From: Opitutia bacterium
Lineage (GTDB): Bacteria > Verrucomicrobiota > Verrucomicrobiia > Opitutales > Opitutaceae
Length of the DNA: 64,000 nt
Assembly: GCA_016217595.1 (NCBI GenBank)
Contig: JACRHS010000031.1
Location: 39,921 to 103,920 of the forward strand
Reading direction: 5' to 3'
Positions 1 to 7,632 of this stretch are shown here, in pieces. The notes under the pieces were generated by a model. That model saw only the letters and a program-made list of their open reading frames with translations. It was not told the DNA's origin and did no database searches. The position numbers and the translations under genes are program-made. Positions within the stretch are counted from its first letter, which is position 1. The number at the start of each line of letters is the position of its first letter.

Positions 1-1
1 G

Positions 2-1012
2 GACAACATGTACCACTACCGCACGCGAATCTGCCTGATGCAGATCATGGTCGCGGAGGAAATTTTCCTGGTCGATGTGCTGGCTCCGGGCATGAAGCTC
101 GACGAGCTCTGGACGCGTCTGCGGCGGATGCACCTGGTGATGCACGGCAGCGATTTTGACCTGCGGCTGCTCCACGCGCACTGCGGATTCCGGGCGCACA
201 GCCTGTTCGACACGATGCTCGCGGCCCAGTTGCTTAACCGCAAACGCATCGGGCTTGCCGGCCTGCTCGACGAGCATTTCGGCGTCGAACTCGACAAGGA
301 AGGCCAGAAGGCCAACTGGTCCCGCCGGCCGCTGCCCAAGAAGCTGCTCGATTACGCCGCGGGCGATGTGTTTCACCTGCCGCAGTTGCGCACGCTGCTG
401 ACCAGTGAGCTCAAGCGCCTCGGCCGGCTCGAATGGTTTCACCAGCAATGCCGCGCGCAGATCGCCGCCGGCGCGGAGGGTTTCGCGCCCGCCGACGACA
501 ACGACTGGCGCATCGGCCATTCGGAGCGCCTGCGTGGCGCCGGGTTGGGCGTGCTGCATGCCGTGTGGCACTGGCGCGAAGACCAGGCCCGCCGGCTCGA
601 CACCCCGCCCTTCAAGGTCTGCAACAACGACCTGCTGCTCCGGCTGGCCTCTGCGGCTGAGCAAGGCGCTTCCGAGGCGGAGATTCTCGCCAGCGTCAAT
701 CTCGGCAAACGCCACTCCCGCCTCTTCGGTTCGTTGCAAAGCGCGGTGAAGCACGGCCTCGCCCGCGATCCGAAGACCCTCCCGCGCCGCCAGCACCAAC
801 GCCATGCGCCGCTTTCCGCCGAGGAACTCTCCCGGCAGGACGCCCTCAAGGCTTTGCGCGACCGCCAGGCGACCAAGCTCGACCTTGATCCCACCCTCAT
901 CGCCAACCGCTCGCAACTCGCCCAGCTCGCCCGCGAACCGCGCAAGATCGACGAGCTCCTGCTCCCCTGGCAGGCGGACTTGTTGCGCGACGAACCGTCG
1001 TTGAAAACATAG
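2..1012 (+). CDS. rnd: Ribonuclease D, 5' part cut by window edge
   Basis: A 3'-5' exoribonuclease of the DEDDy family that trims 3' ends of tRNA precursors and other structured RNAs in the cytoplasm. The frame is open to the left edge (first full codon at 2), so the ATG at 8 is probably an internal Met and the Exo I DxE motif lies outside the window. Exo II (HGSDFDLRLLH) and Exo III with the Tyr and Asp of the DEDDy type (YAAGDVFHLPQL) are visible. An HRDC-like helical domain follows (around LDTPPFKVCNNDLLLRLA). The stop TAG is at 1010-1012. The next gene on the strand is a small lipoprotein about 100 bp away, with no obvious functional link. Identification is firm; only the N-terminus is missing. 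Confidence 0.93.
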   Translation, partial: DNMYHYRTRICLMQIMVAEEIFLVDVLAPGMKLDELWTRLRRMHLVMHGSDFDLRLLHAHCGFRAHSLFDTMLAAQLLNRKRIGLAGLLDEHFGVELDKEGQKANWSRRPLPKKLLDYAAGDVFHLPQLRTLLTSELKRLGRLEWFHQQCRAQIAAGAEGFAPADDNDWRIGHSERLRGAGLGVLHAVWHWREDQARRLDTPPFKVCNNDLLLRLASAAEQGASEAEILASVNLGKRHSRLFGSLQSAVKHGLARDPKTLPRRQHQRHAPLSAEELSRQDALKALRDRQATKLDLDPTLIANRSQLAQLAREPRKIDELLLPWQADLLRDEPSLKT

Positions 1013-1113
1013 CCGGTCACTGGGTTGGCGCGGATTTTACCTGCTCGCCCGAAAGCCTGTTACCGTCCCGCTTGCCAAGCGTCATCCTCTGCCACACGTT
1101 AACTCCGGCCCCC

Positions 1114-1371
1114 ATGAAACGCTGCGCCCTCCTCCCTGTGTTCGCCACCCTGGTTCTCGCGATGTTCTCCGGCTGCGCCACGCGCACCACCGCCAGCGGC
1201 GGCAAGGAAACCACCTTCCTCGGCGGTGCGGCCACCGTCGCCACCAAGTCATACCAACCGGCCGACCAAACCTCGGTTACCGTCGACACGACCAAGTTCA
1301 GCGGCACCAGCAATCCCTCCGGCACCAAGACCACCCTGCTCTGGGGCCTGATCACTCTCACCGATTATTGA
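1114..1371 (+). CDS. Small putative lipoprotein, unknown function
   Basis: An 85-residue protein that I do not recognise. The start at ATG 1114 is chosen because it gives a lipoprotein signal peptide: MKR, a hydrophobic stretch, then a lipobox-like F-S-G-C with Cys21 as the predicted lipidation site. An upstream in-frame start at 1072 would add 14 residues in front of the signal. The mature part is Thr/Ser/Gly-rich and ends in a hydrophobic segment (LLWGLITLTDY), so it is probably anchored in the cell envelope. A strong rho-independent terminator lies 45 bp after the stop, making this a monocistronic unit or the end of one. Function cannot be assigned. Confidence 0.65.
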   Translation: MKRCALLPVFATLVLAMFSGCATRTTASGGKETTFLGGAATVATKSYQPADQTSVTVDTTKFSGTSNPSGTKTTLLWGLITLTDY

Positions 1372-1416
1372 ACGCCCGGCGGCACCAGTCGCCATTCCGG
1401 CGGCAAATTGACCTGA

Positions 1417-1442
1417 GACCGCGTTTCCAGCGCGGTCTTTTT
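1417..1442 (+). terminator. Rho-independent terminator after the small lipoprotein gene
   Basis: A perfect 7-bp GC-rich stem (gaccgcg at 1417-1423, cgcggtc at 1431-1437) with a 7-nt loop is followed directly by five T residues (1438-1442). It separates the lipoprotein gene from oleC, which should therefore have its own promoter in the 40 bp that follow. Confidence 0.88.
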
Positions 1443-1481
1443 GTTGCCGCCCAACGCGTTCTTGCCTGAAGTACCCGCCGC

Positions 1482-3140
1482 ATGTCCGCCGCCATCACCA
1501 ACATCGCGCGTCATCTGCCGCTCATCGCGGCGCAGCAGCCCGACCGCGCGGCGGTGAAGATCCCCCGCGGCACTACGCGCGCCGGCGACATCGATTATCT
1601 GACGCTCAGCTTCGCCGAACTCGCCGCCGAAGCCGCCGCCTGGCAGACGCGCCTCGCCGCGGCCGGAATCGCCCGCGGCGACCGCACGCTGGTCATGGTG
1701 CGCCCGGGGCTGCCACTGATCGCGTCGGTCTTTGCGCTCTTCGCGCTCGGCGCGGTGCCGGTGGTGATCGATCCGGGCATGGGGTTGAAAAGTTTTCTCG
1801 GCTGCGTGGCCCGCTCCCGTCCGCGCGCGCTCGTGGGCATTCCGCTCGCGCAACTGGTCAGTCGCATCGCGCGCCGCTCCTTCCGCGGCGTGGCGGTGCG
1901 TGTCACGGCCCGCCGCGCGCTCGACGCCCGGTTGACCAGGCGGAACGCGGAAAGCGATAAGCTCAAGCTGACCATCGCGCCCACGGCGGCGGACGATCTT
2001 GCGGCGATATTGTTCACCTCCGGCTCCACCGGCGCGCCCAAGGGCGTGTGTTACGAGCACGGGATGTTCGAGGCGCAGGTGCGGCTCATTCGCGCCACGT
2101 ATGGCATCGCGCTCGGCGAAATCGATCTGCCGATGCTGCCGGTTTTCGCGCTCTTCAACCCCGCGCTCGGCATGACCACGGTTGTGCCGGAGATCGACCC
2201 CAGCCGCCCGGCGCAGGCCAACCCCGAACGCCTCGTGCGCGCCATCCGGCAGGAGCAGGTGACCAACTCCTTTGGCTCGCCCACGCTCTGGCGCAACATC
2301 GCCGATTATTGCCAGGCGCACGCCCTCACACTGCCGAGCCTGCGCCGCGTGCTCTGCGCCGGCGCGCCCGTGCCCGTGAGCCTCTGGCGCGACGCCGCGA
2401 AAATTCTCCCGCACGGCCGCCTGCACAGCCCGTATGGCGCGACGGAGGCGTTGCCCGTCAGCTCCATCAGTGCCGACGACGTCGATCCGCGTGCGGTGCG
2501 CGGCGCGTGTGTCGGCCGGCCTGTCGGCGAGATCGCGGTGAAAATTATCGCGCTCGCCGACCAGCCGCTCCCGACGCTCGCCGCCACCCGCGAACTCCCG
2601 TCCGGCGAGATCGGCGAAATCATCGTGTCGGGCCCGGTGGTGACGAAGGCCTACGACGCCCTGCCGGAAGCGACCGCCGCCGCGAAAATCGAGGAACTGC
2701 CACCGGCGAAGAGCCCAGGCGTCTGGCACCGCATGGGCGATTGCGGCTGGCGCGACGAGACGGGGCGGCTCTGGTTTTGCGGACGCAAGGCCGAGCGGGT
2801 GGAGACGGTGCACGGCCCGCTGTTCACCGAACCCTGCGAACAAGTTTTCCGCCAGCATCCGCGCGTGGGACGCTGCGCGTTGATCGGCATTGGCGCGCGC
2901 GGCGAGCAGACACCTGCGTTGGTGGTGGAAGCGGAGCTGCACGACTCGGCCGCGGGGCGCACCTTTGCCCGCGAGCTCCGGGTGCTCGCGCAAGAGAACG
3001 CGCACACGATGCGGATTGAGATCTTTTATTTCCGCCCGGATTTCCCGGTGGACGTGCGCCACAACGCCAAAATCCACCGCCTCGCCCTCGCGCAGTGGGC
3101 CGCGACCGCCACCGGCTACCGCTCCGAACCGAAGCGCTGA
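1482..3140 (+). CDS. oleC: OleC-type AMP-binding olefin beta-lactone synthetase
   Basis: An ANL-superfamily (acyl-CoA-synthetase-like) enzyme of 552 residues. In the long-chain olefin pathway OleC adenylates a 2-alkyl-3-hydroxy acid and closes it to a beta-lactone. The P-loop-like motif FTSGSTGAPKGV lies around residues 176-187, the YGATEALP core motif near 317, the RMGDCGWRD hinge region near 418, and the C-terminal Lys in HNAKIHRLALAQ near 529. The N-terminal stretch MVRPGLPLIASVFALFALG matches OleC rather than ordinary fatty-acyl-CoA ligases (recall-based). oleD follows with 3 to 75 bp spacing depending on its start. There is no oleA or oleB on either side; OleC is not fused to OleB. An ordinary acyl-CoA ligase is the main alternative but is less likely given oleD next door. 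Confidence 0.85.
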   Translation: MSAAITNIARHLPLIAAQQPDRAAVKIPRGTTRAGDIDYLTLSFAELAAEAAAWQTRLAAAGIARGDRTLVMVRPGLPLIASVFALFALGAVPVVIDPGMGLKSFLGCVARSRPRALVGIPLAQLVSRIARRSFRGVAVRVTARRALDARLTRRNAESDKLKLTIAPTAADDLAAILFTSGSTGAPKGVCYEHGMFEAQVRLIRATYGIALGEIDLPMLPVFALFNPALGMTTVVPEIDPSRPAQANPERLVRAIRQEQVTNSFGSPTLWRNIADYCQAHALTLPSLRRVLCAGAPVPVSLWRDAAKILPHGRLHSPYGATEALPVSSISADDVDPRAVRGACVGRPVGEIAVKIIALADQPLPTLAATRELPSGEIGEIIVSGPVVTKAYDALPEATAAAKIEELPPAKSPGVWHRMGDCGWRDETGRLWFCGRKAERVETVHGPLFTEPCEQVFRQHPRVGRCALIGIGARGEQTPALVVEAELHDSAAGRTFARELRVLAQENAHTMRIEIFYFRPDFPVDVRHNAKIHRLALAQWAATATGYRSEPKR

Positions 3141-3215
3141 GAGTTGGCGTTCTGCTCGCTGTGCATCGGCAAAAACCCGCTCGTCTGCGGCGCGCGCCTG
3201 TGCTTCGTCTTTGGC

Positions 3216-4271
3216 GTGGTGCAAGATTCTCCCGTTCTCGTCACCGGCGGCACTGGCTTTCTCGGCCGGCATTTGGTCGAGCGTCTGCTCGCGCAGGGGC
3301 GCGCCGTCACCGGGCTCGCCCGGCGTCCGGCGCCCGATCTCGCGGCGCGCGGCGTGCGGTTCATCTCCGCCGCGCTCGATGACGAGGCCGCCGTGCGCGC
3401 GGCCTGCACCGGCGTGGAAACCGTGTTTCACGTCGCCGCCAAGGTCGGCGTGTGGGGGCGTTACGACGAGTTTTTCCGCGCCAACGTCCTCGGCACGCGC
3501 GCGCTCATCGCCGGCTGCCACGAACACGGCGTGCACCGCTTGGTTTACACCAGCACGCCCAGCGTGGTGTACCACGGCGGCGATCTCGCCGGCGCTGACG
3601 AATCGCTGCCACTGACCACCGCCTGCCCCAGCCCGTATCCGCTGACCAAAGCCATCGCCGAGCGCGAAGTCCTCGACGCGAATTCACCCGCGCTCGGCAC
3701 GGTGGCGTTGCGCCCGCACCTCATCTGGGGCGTGGGCGATCCGCATCTCGTGCCGCGGGTGCTGGCGCGCGCGCGCGCCGGCCGGCTGCGCATCGTCGGC
3801 GATGGGCGCAACCGCGTCGACATGGTGCACGTGGCCAACGCCACCGACGCCCACCTGCTCGCCGAGGAGGCCCTGGCCGTTTGTAACGTATTACGTGACA
3901 AACCGGGCGGGGCGACCGCGGTCGGAGGGCGCGCGTATTTCATCACCAACGGCGAACCGGTCGTGCTCTGGGATTGGATCAACGGTCTGCTCACGGCGCT
4001 TGGCGAACCGCCGGTGACGCGCCGGATTTCGCTCGGTGCGGCGAGCGCGCTCGGCGCGGTGTGCGAGGCGGCGTGGCGTGTGTTGCCGTTGCGCGGCGAG
4101 CCGCCGATGACGCGCTTTGTCGCCGCCGAGCTGGCGAAAGAGCACTGGTTCGATATCTCCGCCGCGCGCCGCGACCTCGGCTACGTTCCACGCGTGAGCA
4201 TGGCCGAGGGCACCACCGAGCTCGTCGCGCACTTGCGGGCGACTCCGACGGCTTCACGCCAAGGCTTGTAG
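3216..4271 (+). CDS. oleD: OleD-type NAD(P)H-dependent 2-alkyl-3-ketoacid reductase
   Basis: An extended short-chain dehydrogenase/epimerase-family protein. OleD reduces the OleA-derived 2-alkyl-3-keto acid to the hydroxy acid that OleC uses. The nucleotide-binding motif VTGGTGFLGRH is at the N-terminus, a Ser/Thr-rich strand (YTSTPSVVY) precedes the catalytic YPLTK (YxxxK), and the C-terminal half resembles the 3-beta-HSD family. The start is uncertain: an in-frame TTG at 3144 gives a 24-residue Cys-containing extension (AFCSLCIGKNPLVCG), whereas tandem GTG codons at 3216 and 3219 place the start just before the Rossmann fold, as in relatives. I chose 3216; no clear ribosome-binding site decides it. 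It is the downstream partner of oleC on the same strand. Confidence 0.83.
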   Translation: MVQDSPVLVTGGTGFLGRHLVERLLAQGRAVTGLARRPAPDLAARGVRFISAALDDEAAVRAACTGVETVFHVAAKVGVWGRYDEFFRANVLGTRALIAGCHEHGVHRLVYTSTPSVVYHGGDLAGADESLPLTTACPSPYPLTKAIAEREVLDANSPALGTVALRPHLIWGVGDPHLVPRVLARARAGRLRIVGDGRNRVDMVHVANATDAHLLAEEALAVCNVLRDKPGGATAVGGRAYFITNGEPVVLWDWINGLLTALGEPPVTRRISLGAASALGAVCEAAWRVLPLRGEPPMTRFVAAELAKEHWFDISAARRDLGYVPRVSMAEGTTELVAHLRATPTASRQGL

Positions 4272-4300
4272 GCTTATGCACTGCGCCGGCGATGGATTTC

Positions 4301-4354
4301 GGTGGGGCGGGGTTTATCCCCGCCGGTTTTGGCGGGCGTAAAGCCCGCCCCACC
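4301..4354. repeat. REP-like inverted repeat after oleD
   Basis: Near-perfect palindromic arms (ggtggggcggggttta at 4301-4316 and taaagcccgccccacc at 4339-4354) enclose a second GC-rich pair (ccccgcc/ggcggg). It sits in the gap between oleD and the lytic transglycosylase gene and is related in style to the element at 44128-44208. No poly-T tract follows, so it looks like a repetitive extragenic palindrome rather than a simple terminator. Confidence 0.7.
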
Positions 4355-4428
4355 ATCGGCGGGCGGCGGCCAGATGAAGATCGCGCGGGGCGACGCAACC
4401 TGCTTCGGTGCGGGCGGTCAGTGGTTCC

Positions 4429-5397
4429 ATGCGCGCTTTCCGTTTATTCCTTCCTCTCGCCCTCGCGGCGCGACTCGCGGCAGCCGAGGCTTCCGCACCC
4501 GCGGCGGCACCGGCCAGCGCGCGTCCGGCTCCACCGACCACCGACGAGCTTTACGCGGCGGGGCAGGCGTTGTTCGACGAATTCGCGCCACCGGAGATCA
4601 AGGCGCAGTTCGAGTTTCCCACCCGGGAAAAATGGGACGAATTTGCGGCCAAGTTGCAGCAGGCGATGGAGGGCGATTCGTTCGAAGCCCTGGCGGAGTA
4701 CGAGCCGCAGGCGCGCGCGGCGTTGACGGCGCTGGAGACCTTGCCCGGCGGCGAGGAGTATGCCGACTGGCTGCGCGAGCGCCTTGACCTGATCGAGGCG
4801 GCAAAGACCGCCGCGAAAAGTCCGCCGCCACCGCGCCCGCCCGCTCCGCTGCCGGGAAAACCGCCCGTCGCCGCGCCGCTCCCCTACTACGATTTATGGG
4901 TGCAACGTCTGCGCGCGCGTCCGGCGCCCGCGGCGGCGGCGAAGCTCATGCCGACGCTGCGCGAAGCGTTTGTCGCCGAAGGTGTGCCCGCGGAGCTCGC
5001 GTGGCTGGCGGAGGTGGAGTCGACCCTCAACCCGAGCGCGCGTAGTCCCGCCGGCGCGATGGGGTTGTTTCAACTCATGCCGGCCACCGCCAAGGCACAG
5101 GGCTTGAGCACGTGGCTGCCCGACGAGCGCACGCAGCCGGAGAAAAGCGCGCGGGCCGCGGCGCGGCTGCTGCGCAGTTTGCACGCACAGTTTGGCGACT
5201 GGCCGCTCGCGTTGGCGGCGTACAACGCCGGGGCGGGTCGCGTCGGCCGCGCGCTGGCGGCGGCGCCGGAGCGGACGTTTAACGGGATCGCGCCGCGGCT
5301 GCCGGCGGAGACGCGACTCTATGTGCCCAAAGTGTGCGCGACGGTGGCGGTGCGCACAGGGGTGACGCCGGAACGGCTGGCGCGACCGCGGAGCTGA
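4429..5397 (+). CDS. Secreted lytic transglycosylase, SLT (family 1) domain
   Basis: A murein lytic transglycosylase that cleaves the MurNAc-GlcNAc bond of peptidoglycan in the periplasm. The start at ATG 4429 gives a clean signal peptide (MRAFRLFLPLALAARLAAAEA); an in-frame upstream ATG at 4408 would precede it with non-signal residues. The mature protein has a charged N-terminal region, a Pro-rich linker around residues 125-150, and a C-terminal goose-lysozyme-like SLT domain. The catalytic Glu is in LAEVESTLNPSA, followed by GAMGLFQLMPATA and AYNAGAGRVGRA. Length is 322 residues. It is monocistronic by position and convergent with the response regulator gene, 15 bp away. Confidence 0.9.
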   Translation: MRAFRLFLPLALAARLAAAEASAPAAAPASARPAPPTTDELYAAGQALFDEFAPPEIKAQFEFPTREKWDEFAAKLQQAMEGDSFEALAEYEPQARAALTALETLPGGEEYADWLRERLDLIEAAKTAAKSPPPPRPPAPLPGKPPVAAPLPYYDLWVQRLRARPAPAAAAKLMPTLREAFVAEGVPAELAWLAEVESTLNPSARSPAGAMGLFQLMPATAKAQGLSTWLPDERTQPEKSARAAARLLRSLHAQFGDWPLALAAYNAGAGRVGRALAAAPERTFNGIAPRLPAETRLYVPKVCATVAVRTGVTPERLARPRS

Positions 5398-5412
5398 GGC
5401 GGGCGGAGTGCG

Positions 5413-6054
5413 TCACGGCTCCTCGACGTAGCCGTGCTTGATCGCGTAACGCACGAGGCTGCCGGGCTCGTGCAGCGAGAGCTTCTCCTTGATGCTCGTC
5501 ATCACGTTATTGACCGTTTTCACCGTGAGTTCGAGCCGCTCGGCAAGTTCCTTCAGGTTTTCGCCGCGGGCGAAGGCGCGCAGCACCTGGCGCTCGCGCG
5601 TGGTGAGATTGCTGCCGACGGCCGACGCCTCGCTGCGCATGGCTTCGACGTAGAGTTTGGCGCTGCGCTGGCAGTAGTAAGTCTCACCGGCGAGCACGCG
5701 CGTGACGGCTTCGCGCAACGTGGAAAGATCGGCGCGCTTGAGCACGAAGCCGTGGACGCCGAGCTCGATGGCCTCGCGCACCATGTGTTCCTGTTCGTTG
5801 GAGGAGATGAAGAGCCAGCGCGTGCGCGGCAGCTGGGCGCCGACCGTGCGGATGACCTCGAAGCCCTTGCCGTCGGGCAAGGCCCAGTCGACCACGGCCA
5901 GCTCGGGTTTTTCGCGCAGGCAGGCGGCGCAGCCTTCGGCGACGGTGGCGCATTCGGCGGCCACGGTGAGCTGCAATTGGTCGCGCAGCATGTTCGCGAA
6001 GAATTGCCGTACCATGATGTGATCTTCAATGACGACGATGCGGGTTTTCGGCAT
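5413..6054 (-). CDS. NarL/FixJ-type response regulator with LuxR helix-turn-helix
   Basis: A transcriptional response regulator of 213 residues. The N-terminal receiver has the acidic pocket (IEDH, residues 9-12) and phospho-acceptor Asp56 in LAVVDWALPDG. A Lys follows in FVLKRAD. The C-terminal LuxR-type DNA-binding domain (LTTRERQVLRAFARGENLKE to VKTVNNVMTSIKEKL) occupies about residues 145-205. The start at 6054 (MPKTRIVVIEDH) fits the family; an in-frame ATG at 6087 would add 11 residues. It is transcribed divergently from an oxoamine-synthase-like gene that is followed by a hybrid kinase, which makes that kinase a candidate partner. Palindromes in the 207-bp intergenic region are candidate binding sites. 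Confidence 0.92.
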   Translation of the reverse strand: MPKTRIVVIEDHIMVRQFFANMLRDQLQLTVAAECATVAEGCAACLREKPELAVVDWALPDGKGFEVIRTVGAQLPRTRWLFISSNEQEHMVREAIELGVHGFVLKRADLSTLREAVTRVLAGETYYCQRSAKLYVEAMRSEASAVGSNLTTRERQVLRAFARGENLKELAERLELTVKTVNNVMTSIKEKLSLHEPGSLVRYAIKHGYVEEP

Positions 6055-6106
6055 GGGGCGGGTGTGATACCGGCCACAGTCTAGCACAACCCCCGGCCCG
6101 TGGATT

Positions 6107-6164
6107 CGGGAAAAAATCCCGTCCGGACGGGAAAAATTCCCGGTATAAAGAGGAAATTTTCCCG
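6107..6164. promoter_or_regulatory. Cluster of three phased palindromes, candidate operators
   Basis: Three copies of a palindrome with consensus CGGGAA-N3-TTCCCG lie in the divergent intergenic region. They are cgggaaaaaatcccg (6107-6121, one arm mismatch), cgggaaaaattcccg (6128-6142, both arms perfect) and gaggaaattttcccg (6150-6164, left arm degenerate). Their centres (6114, 6135, 6157) are 21 and 22 bp apart, about two helical turns, so dimers would bind on one face. A perfect match also lies upstream of recA. The binding protein is unknown; the adjacent LuxR-type regulator is one candidate. Confidence 0.6.
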
Positions 6165-6261
6165 AGGTTTTCCGCTGGCGGTTAGTGTATTATGAACGCC
6201 CTTCGCCAACGCTCACCCACACCCAGAACCACTGATTTTCCGCGCCGTTGCGCCTGCAGTC

Positions 6262-7524
6262 ATGCCCTTTTCTACCCCGCCCGTTCGCGACGAGGGAGCC
6301 ACCGCTCCTTCTCCTTTCACCCTTTCAGGAGATGATTGGCGGGTCGCTGCCGGCCGGCCGACCGGCGATTGGACGGGGGGGCGCGGAGCGGTGACGGCGT
6401 TCGGCTTGTACAAGCGCGCCATCGGTGCGGGACCGCGTCCTGTGAACGCGACAGAGGTCGGACTCGATTTTGCCACCGCCGATCATCTGGGCTGGCGCGC
6501 GCAACCGGCGCTCACATCCGATGACGAACCCGCGCCGGCGTCGCGCGTGCCGAGTGGTGCGCTGTGCACGGAGCTGTCGGAGTGGTTGCGTCTGCCGCAT
6601 GTGCAGCTCTGTGCGTCGGGCTCGGCAGCGGCGACCGGGCTGGCGGGCGGCTTGTTGCGGGCCGACGACCACGTGGTGCTCGACGAGCAAATCCACAAAC
6701 ATCTTTACGAAGCGGCGGTCGCGGCCACGCAGCAGGTGCATTTCAGCCGGCATCTCGATGTGGAGGCGATGGGACGGTTGATGCAGCAATTGCGGCAGCA
6801 TGATCACCACCGGCGGATTTTGGTGATGACCGAGGCCCTGTTCACCACCGATGCGCAGACGACGGATCTCTCCTCGTTGCAAGCCGCCTGCCGGCAGTAT
6901 CACGCGTGGCTGTGCGTGAGCGTGGCGAGCGATCTCGGCGCGTTGGGGCCGGGCGGGGCGGGTCAGCTCGCGTTGCAAGACATGCTCGGCAAGGTGGACT
7001 TGGTGGTGGGCTCGTTTGGGCCGACGCTGGCGAGTCCAGGCGGATTTCTGGCGACGAGGCACCGCGAGTTGTTGGATCAATTGAGCTGGTACGCCGCGGC
7101 CAACCCCGCGTGCGGGCTCGCCTGTTCCGGCCCGTGGGACGAGGCGCTCGCCGGTTTGCGCCGGGTGCGTTCGGCGGAAGGCGATTCGCGGCGGCGACGG
7201 CTGGCGGCGGCGATCGCGGCGTTGCGCGCCGGGCTGGTGGCGCACGGTTGCAATATTCTGGGCAAGGCGGCGCCGGTGGTGCCGCTGCTGGTCGGGCGTG
7301 AGGATGCGGGACGCATGGCAGTGCGGCTGTGCGCCGAGCGCGGTTTCGCGGTGCGGCTGCTGGAACATCCCGAGGTGCCAATGGGCGCGGCGCGGCTGTT
7401 GCTGCAGGTGTCGGCGTTGCACGAGCCGGAGCAGTGCGTGCTGGCGGCGGCGCGCATTGCCGAGGCGATCATCGAGGCGGAGGAACGCTGCGGCACGTCG
7501 GGATCGGCGCTGTGTCGACTGTAG
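6262..7524 (+). CDS. Alpha-oxoamine synthase-like (BioF/CqsA fold) protein lacking the PLP lysine
   Basis: A 420-residue protein aligning by eye along its length with PLP-dependent alpha-oxoamine synthases (BioF, KBL, CqsA). Recognisable blocks are CASGSAAATGLAGGLL (PLP phosphate region), DEQIHKHLYEAAVAA (equivalent of NHASIIDG), ILVMTEALFTTDAQTTDL (equivalent of VTEGVFSMDGD) and LGPGGAGQ. The catalytic residues are not conserved. The D-x-A-H block that contacts the pyridine ring reads VSVASDLG (about 217), and the Schiff-base block, normally GTLSKAFG, reads GSFGPTLASPGG (about 248), with no lysine. It is therefore probably not a classical PLP enzyme and may bind an acyl-CoA-like ligand or act as a scaffold. 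It lies between a divergent response regulator and a hybrid kinase, as in CqsA/CqsS or Lqs loci. Confidence 0.75.
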   Translation: MPFSTPPVRDEGATAPSPFTLSGDDWRVAAGRPTGDWTGGRGAVTAFGLYKRAIGAGPRPVNATEVGLDFATADHLGWRAQPALTSDDEPAPASRVPSGALCTELSEWLRLPHVQLCASGSAAATGLAGGLLRADDHVVLDEQIHKHLYEAAVAATQQVHFSRHLDVEAMGRLMQQLRQHDHHRRILVMTEALFTTDAQTTDLSSLQAACRQYHAWLCVSVASDLGALGPGGAGQLALQDMLGKVDLVVGSFGPTLASPGGFLATRHRELLDQLSWYAAANPACGLACSGPWDEALAGLRRVRSAEGDSRRRRLAAAIAALRAGLVAHGCNILGKAAPVVPLLVGREDAGRMAVRLCAERGFAVRLLEHPEVPMGAARLLLQVSALHEPEQCVLAAARIAEAIIEAEERCGTSGSALCRL

Positions 7525-7632
7525 AAACGCGGCGCGCCGCGGAATGAGCTTCGGGGTGGATCAGCGATCTTACTTAGCAGACGGAGCTTGGCGCATTTGG
7601 TGGCGTCGATTACCGATGGGCCGTTCAATGCC

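Noticed and set aside
1365..3575. A 736-codon minus-strand frame opposite oleC and oleD
   Set aside because: Arg/His/Gly-rich and antisense to two genes with full motif sets; it crosses the oleC-oleD boundary.
6165..6193. A tattat -10-like box before the oxoamine-synthase-like gene
   Set aside because: The matching -35 region at 17 bp spacing (aggttt) is poor; the promoter cannot be fixed from sequence alone.
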